From Pseudonocardia lacus (GTDB taxonomy: Bacteria > Actinomycetota > Actinomycetes > Mycobacteriales > Pseudonocardiaceae): a DNA stretch of 46,516 nucleotides. How positions within the stretch are numbered: the stretch's first letter is position 1; every line of letters starts with the position of its first letter. This document shows, one piece after another, positions 42,823 through 46,516 of this stretch. The position numbers and the translations under genes are program-made. The notes beneath the pieces were generated by a model that did no database searches, was not told where the DNA came from, and worked only from the letters and a program-made list of their open reading frames with translations. The DNA lies in contig NZ_JAHDTH010000038.1 in the NCBI RefSeq assembly GCF_018531445.1, positions 1 to 46,516 of the forward strand, in the 5' to 3' direction.

Positions 42823-43020
42823 ATGTCTGCCCGGATCCGTCGTCGCGCACCGCGACCGGACCTGCCAGCGGCGTTCGGCCGATCGAAGGATGGCTGGTCC
42901 GGCGCATTCACTGCGACGGCGGTTGCGCGGAGAGTATCCGAACGAGGACCGTGCGCAGTGATCATCTCCCACGATGTCGGCCGGGTCGCGGTCGACCCTG
43001 CGAAACGGTTCCCATGCTGA
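42823..43020 (+). CDS. 65-aa small ORF upstream of and overlapping the STAS gene
   Basis: The frame starts at an ATG with a good leaderless -10 and ends in a TGA overlapping the STAS ATG (ATGCTGA). The predicted product (starting MSARIRRRAPRPDLPAAFG) is basic at its N-terminus and matches nothing I know. Third codon positions are clearly less G/C-rich than in neighbouring genes, so it is either recently acquired or simply a translated leader that couples to STAS. STAS has no Shine-Dalgarno sequence of its own, which favours coupling. Confidence 0.4.
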   Translation: MSARIRRRAPRPDLPAAFGRSKDGWSGAFTATAVARRVSERGPCAVIISHDVGRVAVDPAKRFPC

Positions 43021-43379
43021 TCGTCGCACTCTGCCGTCCCGCCGACGACTGCGTCGTCGTCGAGGTCGGCGGCGAGCTGGACGCGTTCAACTGCGGCCTG
43101 CTGGCCGAGACGCTCGGGCAGGCCACCGCCCGCGGCACCGGAGCGGTGATCGTCGACATGGAACGCGTCGACTACTTCTCCGCGGCCGGCCTGCACTGCC
43201 TCGAGCACGCCGCCGAGGAGGCGGCCGCCGCGCGGCGCCCGCTGCACCTGGTCTGCGCGCCCGGCGGGGCGGTCCAACGGGTCCTGCTGGCCGCCGGCAT
43301 GGGCGCGCGCTGGCCCGTGCACGCCGACGTCGAACGGGCCAAGCGGGCCTGCGCCGCGGCGGCGGCCGCCCTCGGCTGA
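43014..43379 (+). CDS. STAS-domain protein (anti-sigma factor antagonist type)
   Basis: This 121-aa single STAS domain reads DDCVVVEVGGELDAFNCGLLAETLGQATARGTGAVIVDMERVDYFSAAGLHCLEHAAEEA. The fold is that of RsbV/SpoIIAA proteins in partner-switching control of sigma factors. In the canonical DSxG loop the phospho-Ser would align with Ala57 (YFSAAG), with only Ser56 nearby, so normal regulation by phosphorylation is doubtful. No kinase or phosphatase gene is adjacent. A few extra C-terminal residues are Ala/Arg-rich. Confidence 0.88.
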   Translation: MLIVALCRPADDCVVVEVGGELDAFNCGLLAETLGQATARGTGAVIVDMERVDYFSAAGLHCLEHAAEEAAAARRPLHLVCAPGGAVQRVLLAAGMGARWPVHADVERAKRACAAAAAALG

Positions 43380-43395
43380 GCCGCCGCCGTCCCGA

Positions 43396-44382
43396 TCAGG
43401 CGCGGTCAGTGGCCCGATCGGCCTCGGTGAGCAGGCCGCGAGCGGTGCGGCTGCCCGCGGGCTCGCCGTCGCGGGCCATCGCCGTCACGGTCCGCAGCAG
43501 CACCTCGTTCACCGGGGTCGGCACCCCGTGCGCGCGGCCCAGCGCGACGATCTCGCCGTTGAGGTGCTCGGCCTCCACCGAGCCCGAGCCGCGGTGCAGG
43601 CTCTGCCACGTGGACGAGCCGCCGGGGCGGTCGCGCCCGCCCGCCGGCCGGACAGACACGTTGCCGGTGCGGCGTTCGCGCACATCGGCGCGGCTGGTGA
43701 AGGCGATCCCGGCCGCGGCCAGGCAGCGCTCGCCCTCGGCGTGGGCCCGCTCGTTCAGCTCGCGCAGGTCCGGGTCGTCGCTCCCGCATGCGGCGTCGGC
43801 CGCGTTGCCCAGGTTGACCAGCAGCTTCGAGTACTTCCACGGCATGATCGCCGCGACCGCGCGGGAGGAGTAGCCGGCCGCGGTCAGGTCGTCGGCGATC
43901 CGGGTGCTCAGCTCGTCGGCGCCCGCCGGGTAGCGGCCGACGTCGAGCACGCCCGCGACGGGCGCGGAGAACCCGATCACCCGCCCCGGCTCCAGGTGCT
44001 CGGCCGGCACCATCACGTAGACGCCCTGCACCCGCTCGAACCGCTGCGCGGCCATCCGCTCGTTGGCCACCCCGTTCTGCACGCACGCCACCGCCACGTC
44101 CGGGGCCGCGGCGCGCAACTCGTCGAGCAGCGCCTCGCTGTCCTGGGTCTTCGTGCACAGCAGCACGACGTCGTCGGGACGCCAGTCGACCTCGCGGACG
44201 GCTCCGGCCACGGCCAGCCGCACCGTTCGGGAACCGTCGGGCTCGTCGAGCAGCAGCCCGTGCTCGCGGATCGCCGCCAGATGGGCCCCGCGGGCCACCG
44301 CCAGCACGTCCCGGCCGGCCTCGTGCAGGCGGGCCGCGACCACCCCGCCGATGGCGCCCGCCCCGATCACCACGTACCTCAC
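43396..44382 (-). CDS. Ketopantoate reductase family protein (ApbA/PanE-like)
   Basis: This 328-aa NADPH-dependent reductase has the Rossmann GAGAIGG at 7-13 and then VVLLCTKTQDSEALLDEL and CVQNGVANE. The C-terminal ApbA_C domain contains the catalytic Lys in MPWKYSKLLVNLGN and the Glu of SVEAEHLNGEIVALGRAHGVPTPVNE. The family reduces 2-dehydropantoate for pantothenate synthesis, but many paralogues act on other 2-oxo acids, so the exact substrate is left open. The GTG start precedes the Rossmann fold directly. The AraC gene upstream ends 40 nt before it. Confidence 0.9.
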   Translation of the reverse strand: MRYVVIGAGAIGGVVAARLHEAGRDVLAVARGAHLAAIREHGLLLDEPDGSRTVRLAVAGAVREVDWRPDDVVLLCTKTQDSEALLDELRAAAPDVAVACVQNGVANERMAAQRFERVQGVYVMVPAEHLEPGRVIGFSAPVAGVLDVGRYPAGADELSTRIADDLTAAGYSSRAVAAIMPWKYSKLLVNLGNAADAACGSDDPDLRELNERAHAEGERCLAAAGIAFTSRADVRERRTGNVSVRPAGGRDRPGGSSTWQSLHRGSGSVEAEHLNGEIVALGRAHGVPTPVNEVLLRTVTAMARDGEPAGSRTARGLLTEADRATDRA

Positions 44383-44422
44383 GGGCGCAGCCTGCTCGGT
44401 GATCGTCCCGGCGTCCAGGGGA

Positions 44423-45322
44423 TCAGCGCCCGGCGTCGCGCCACCGGGCCGGGCTCACCCCGTTGACCCGGCCGAACACCCGCGCGAAGTAGCCGGGGTG
44501 GGGGTAGCCGACCAGCCGCCCGACCTCGCCCACCGGCAGCGTCGTGGCGGCCAGCAGTCGCCTGGCCTGCACCATCCGCCGCTCGGTGATCCACTCCTGG
44601 ACGGTGCGGCCGGTGCGCCTGCGCACCGTCGAGGTCAGGTGGCCCGGTGTGATGTTCACCGCCCTGGCCACGTCGCGCAGCGACAGCGGCTGCGGGTAGC
44701 GCTCCTCGATCACCGCGAACACCTCGGCCAGCAGCGGCTCGGCGTTGCCCCGCAGGGCGCCGACGACGTCGGCGGCCAGCCGCGACACCCCGACCAGCAG
44801 CAGCACCAGGTGGGCGAGCGCGGCCTCGCGGTAGCCGTCGGGCCGCTCGTCCAGCTCGCGGCTCAGCGCCCGGACGCGGGCCGCCCACTCGGGGCGGTCG
44901 GCGACCGGCACCGACAGCCGCCGCGCGCCCGTCGCACCGCCGCGCACGAACGGGAACAGCAGCGGGTGGGTGCGCCAGGCCAGGTACGAGCCGGGGACGT
45001 CGGGCCCCAGCGCGTCCGGGGTGAACGACACACCCCAGCCCGACAGGCTGATCGGCAACTCGAACGGGCCCATGACGTCGCCCGGGGCGATCACCAGCAC
45101 GTCGCCGGACCGGACCTCGACCTCCCGGCCCCCGTTGTGCAGCCGGCCGCCGGTCTCGATGTAGGTGACGATCGCGAAGTCGTGGGCGTGCTGGTCGAGG
45201 CGCGGGCCGCGCTCCACACCGTGCGTGATGCCCCAGACGGCGACCGGCAGCTCCCCGGGCGCGGGCGCCAGTGCGTAGGTCGGCGGGTGGCCGGGGGCGC
45301 CGGGAAGGCGTGCGGTGCGCAC
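44423..45322 (-). CDS. AraC-family regulator with cupin sensor domain
   Basis: This 299-aa protein has an N-terminal cupin-like AraC-binding domain (HDFAIVTYIETGGRLHNGGREVEVRSGDVLVIAPGDV) and a C-terminal HTH (LSLRDVARAVNITPGHLTSTVRRRTGRTVQEWITERRM; LPVGEVGRLVGYPHPGYFARVFGRVNGVSPARWR). GTG 45322 is favoured because GACGAT lies exactly 6 nt upstream; the frame is open further back to 45421, which would overlap the divergent methyltransferase start. It may control the reductase gene downstream or the methyltransferase. Confidence 0.9.
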   Translation of the reverse strand: MRTARLPGAPGHPPTYALAPAPGELPVAVWGITHGVERGPRLDQHAHDFAIVTYIETGGRLHNGGREVEVRSGDVLVIAPGDVMGPFELPISLSGWGVSFTPDALGPDVPGSYLAWRTHPLLFPFVRGGATGARRLSVPVADRPEWAARVRALSRELDERPDGYREAALAHLVLLLVGVSRLAADVVGALRGNAEPLLAEVFAVIEERYPQPLSLRDVARAVNITPGHLTSTVRRRTGRTVQEWITERRMVQARRLLAATTLPVGEVGRLVGYPHPGYFARVFGRVNGVSPARWRDAGR

Positions 45323-45392
45323 CCGCGGATCGTCCCACTCGGCCCGAGGATCGGTACAGCATCGCAGCTCAGGACGTGGACAGACTGGCTGC

Positions 45393-46067
45393 ATGGACGC
45401 CACAACAGCACATTCGGACACCGAACGGCCCTACCTCCCAGGGATGGGCAAGGACTGGCTGCTGCCGCTCTACGACACCGTGCACCGGGTGTTCCGGGTC
45501 GGGCGGCTGCACGCCGAGATGGTCCGGCTGGCCGGCCCGCAGCGCGGTCAGCGGGTGCTGGACATCGGCTGCGGCACCGGCAACCTGCTGCTCGCCCTGG
45601 GCGCCCGCCGACCCGACCTCGACCTGTCCGGCATCGACCCCGACCCGAAGGCGCTCGCGCGGGCCACCCGCAAGGCGCGGCGGACCGGGGTGGACGTGCA
45701 CGTCGACCGCGGCTTCGCCGACGCGCTGCCGCACGCGGACGCCAGCATCGACCGCGTCTTCTCCAGCCTGATGCTGCACCACCTCGACCCGCCGGTGAAG
45801 GACGCGACCCTGGCCGAGGTGCGCCGGGTGCTGCGCCCGGGCGGCGTCCTGGTGCTGGCCGACTTCGACGGCGGCGAACCCGGGCAGGGCCACGGCCACG
45901 GGCGCCGGCTCTTCCGGAAGCGGATGGAGTCCAGCCGGCGCCTGCACGAGAACTCCGGCCTGGTGGACCGGATCGCCGCCGCCGGCCTCGTGCCCGACGC
46001 GCCCGTCGCGTTCCCGCTGCGCCGCGTCGGCGCCGTCTCCGTCATCCGGGCGACCCGCGCCGGGTGA
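45393..46067 (+). CDS. Class I SAM-dependent methyltransferase
   Basis: This 224-aa protein has motif I VLDIGCGTGNLLLALG, acidic loop LSGIDPDPKALARA and motif IV-like region ASIDRVFSSLMLHHL. Then comes VRRVLRPGGVLVLADFDGG, as in UbiE/Methyltransf_11 enzymes. A GHGHGRRLFRKRMESSRRL insert and a C-terminal strand (VSVIRATRA) follow. The substrate is unknown. CAGACT (45381-45386) lies exactly 6 nt before the ATG, and no Shine-Dalgarno sequence is seen. Its stop is followed by GAGGA and the next gene. Confidence 0.92.
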   Translation: MDATTAHSDTERPYLPGMGKDWLLPLYDTVHRVFRVGRLHAEMVRLAGPQRGQRVLDIGCGTGNLLLALGARRPDLDLSGIDPDPKALARATRKARRTGVDVHVDRGFADALPHADASIDRVFSSLMLHHLDPPVKDATLAEVRRVLRPGGVLVLADFDGGEPGQGHGHGRRLFRKRMESSRRLHENSGLVDRIAAAGLVPDAPVAFPLRRVGAVSVIRATRAG

Positions 46068-46077
46068 GGATGGGGCG

Positions 46078-46516
46078 GTGGACCTCGACGACACCCCCTA
46101 CCTGGCCATCGACCTCGACGTGCTGGAGGCCAACCTGCGGCGGACGGCGGCCCTCGCGCGGGAACGGGGGCTGGCGCTGCGCCCGCACGCCAAGACGCAC
46201 AAGTGCGTCGAGATCGCCCGCCGCCAGCTCGACTCGGGGGCTGTCGGGCTGACCGTGGCCACGGTGGGCGAGGCCGAGGTGTTCGCCGACGCCGGCTGCA
46301 TCGACCTGTTCATCGCCTACCCCGTGTGGGCCGTCGGGCGGCGGGCCGACCGGCTGCGCGCACTGGCCGGGCGGGTGGCGCTGCGCGTGGGCGCCGACTC
46401 GGTGCAGGCCGTCGAGGTGCTCGCGGCGGCGCTGCGCGGCGCGCCGGCCGAGGTGGTCGTCGAGGTCGACAGCGGCCAGCACCGCAGCGGCGTCGAACCG
46501 GGTCGTGCCGCGGAGG
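46078..46516 (+). CDS. D-threonine aldolase / D-serine dehydratase-like PLP protein, N-terminal part (cut by window edge)
   Basis: The frame is open to the window end (146 codons). It begins LDDTPYLAIDLDVLEANLRRTAALARERGLALRPHAKTHK; the Lys in PHAKTH (residue 39) is the pyridoxal-phosphate lysine of fold type III enzymes of this group. VGLTVATVGEAEVFADAG and EVDSGQHRSGV continue the barrel domain. GTG 46078 has GAGGA 7 nt upstream, and the gene begins 10 nt after the methyltransferase stop, so both are probably co-transcribed. Alanine racemase-like proteins are the nearest alternative. Confidence 0.88.
   Translation, partial: MDLDDTPYLAIDLDVLEANLRRTAALARERGLALRPHAKTHKCVEIARRQLDSGAVGLTVATVGEAEVFADAGCIDLFIAYPVWAVGRRADRLRALAGRVALRVGADSVQAVEVLAAALRGAPAEVVVEVDSGQHRSGVEPGRAAE

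Noticed and set aside
44063..46252. Long plus-strand open frame across the reductase, AraC and methyltransferase region
   Set aside because: It is antisense or out of frame to three genes with clear motifs. Its translation is low-complexity Arg/Pro/Gly.

Overview
This is a very GC-rich window with strong G/C preference at third codon positions and many GTG starts. Together with the menaquinone-type polyprenyl synthase, korAB, BldC-like and GntR/UTRA genes and mycolata/streptomycete-like gene families, this points to an actinomycete. My best guess is the Pseudonocardiaceae (Pseudonocardia-like); that rests on general gene content, not on a search.

Layout. 1-9230 is the distal part of a respiratory complex I operon (end of nuoG, then nuoH-I-J-K-L-M-N), nearly every junction overlapping by 4-8 bases. 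It is followed by a polyprenyl diphosphate synthase (9235-10236), probably for the quinone side chain. 10335-13616 is a tightly overlapping ABC exporter plus two-component system, then an M43 metalloprotease. 14625-15034 is a gene-free tract packed with structure: a 26-bp perfect hairpin, a 20-nt-period array, a 72-bp palindromic element and a terminator. 15048-18078 (minus) is korB-korA, with a 26-codon micro-ORF bridging the two genes, then an enoyl-CoA hydratase, HtpX, an ArsR/SRPBCC pair and an AraC regulator divergent from it. A second copy of the 72-bp element lies at 23093-23164.

23704-28607 is a small catabolic island. A Baeyer-Villiger monooxygenase, an SDR and an alpha/beta hydrolase overlap by ATGA and are divergent from an AraC regulator, an arrangement recalling mycobacterial virS-mymA. 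The AraC frame runs 214 nt into the next gene. 28612-30727 holds a peptidoglycan-binding-domain protein, two DnaA boxes, a conserved-looking hypothetical and YajQ. tRNA-Tyr (30808-30889) with a strong hairpin terminator follows. 31041-33731 (minus) is a three-gene envelope operon of unknown role: a small soluble protein, a four-helix membrane protein with cytoplasmic helical arms, and an OmpA-like lipoprotein. It is divergent from a GntR-GNAT pair. I regard it as the best candidate for an undescribed system.

35318-46516 is a mosaic of short, mostly monocistronic accessory or housekeeping genes: serine hydrolase, DinB, VOC, a 46-aa basic protein, a BtrH-domain protein, an HTH-nuclease-phosphotransferase operon, GNAT, an epoxide hydrolase/dehalogenase-like protein, STAS, ketopantoate reductase, AraC, a methyltransferase and the start of a D-threonine aldolase-like gene.

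Many first genes show a -10-like NANNNT hexamer exactly 6 nt before the start codon with no Shine-Dalgarno sequence. This suggests widespread leaderless transcription, and I used it to choose several starts. All functions are assigned from sequence motifs read by eye; no database search was run.
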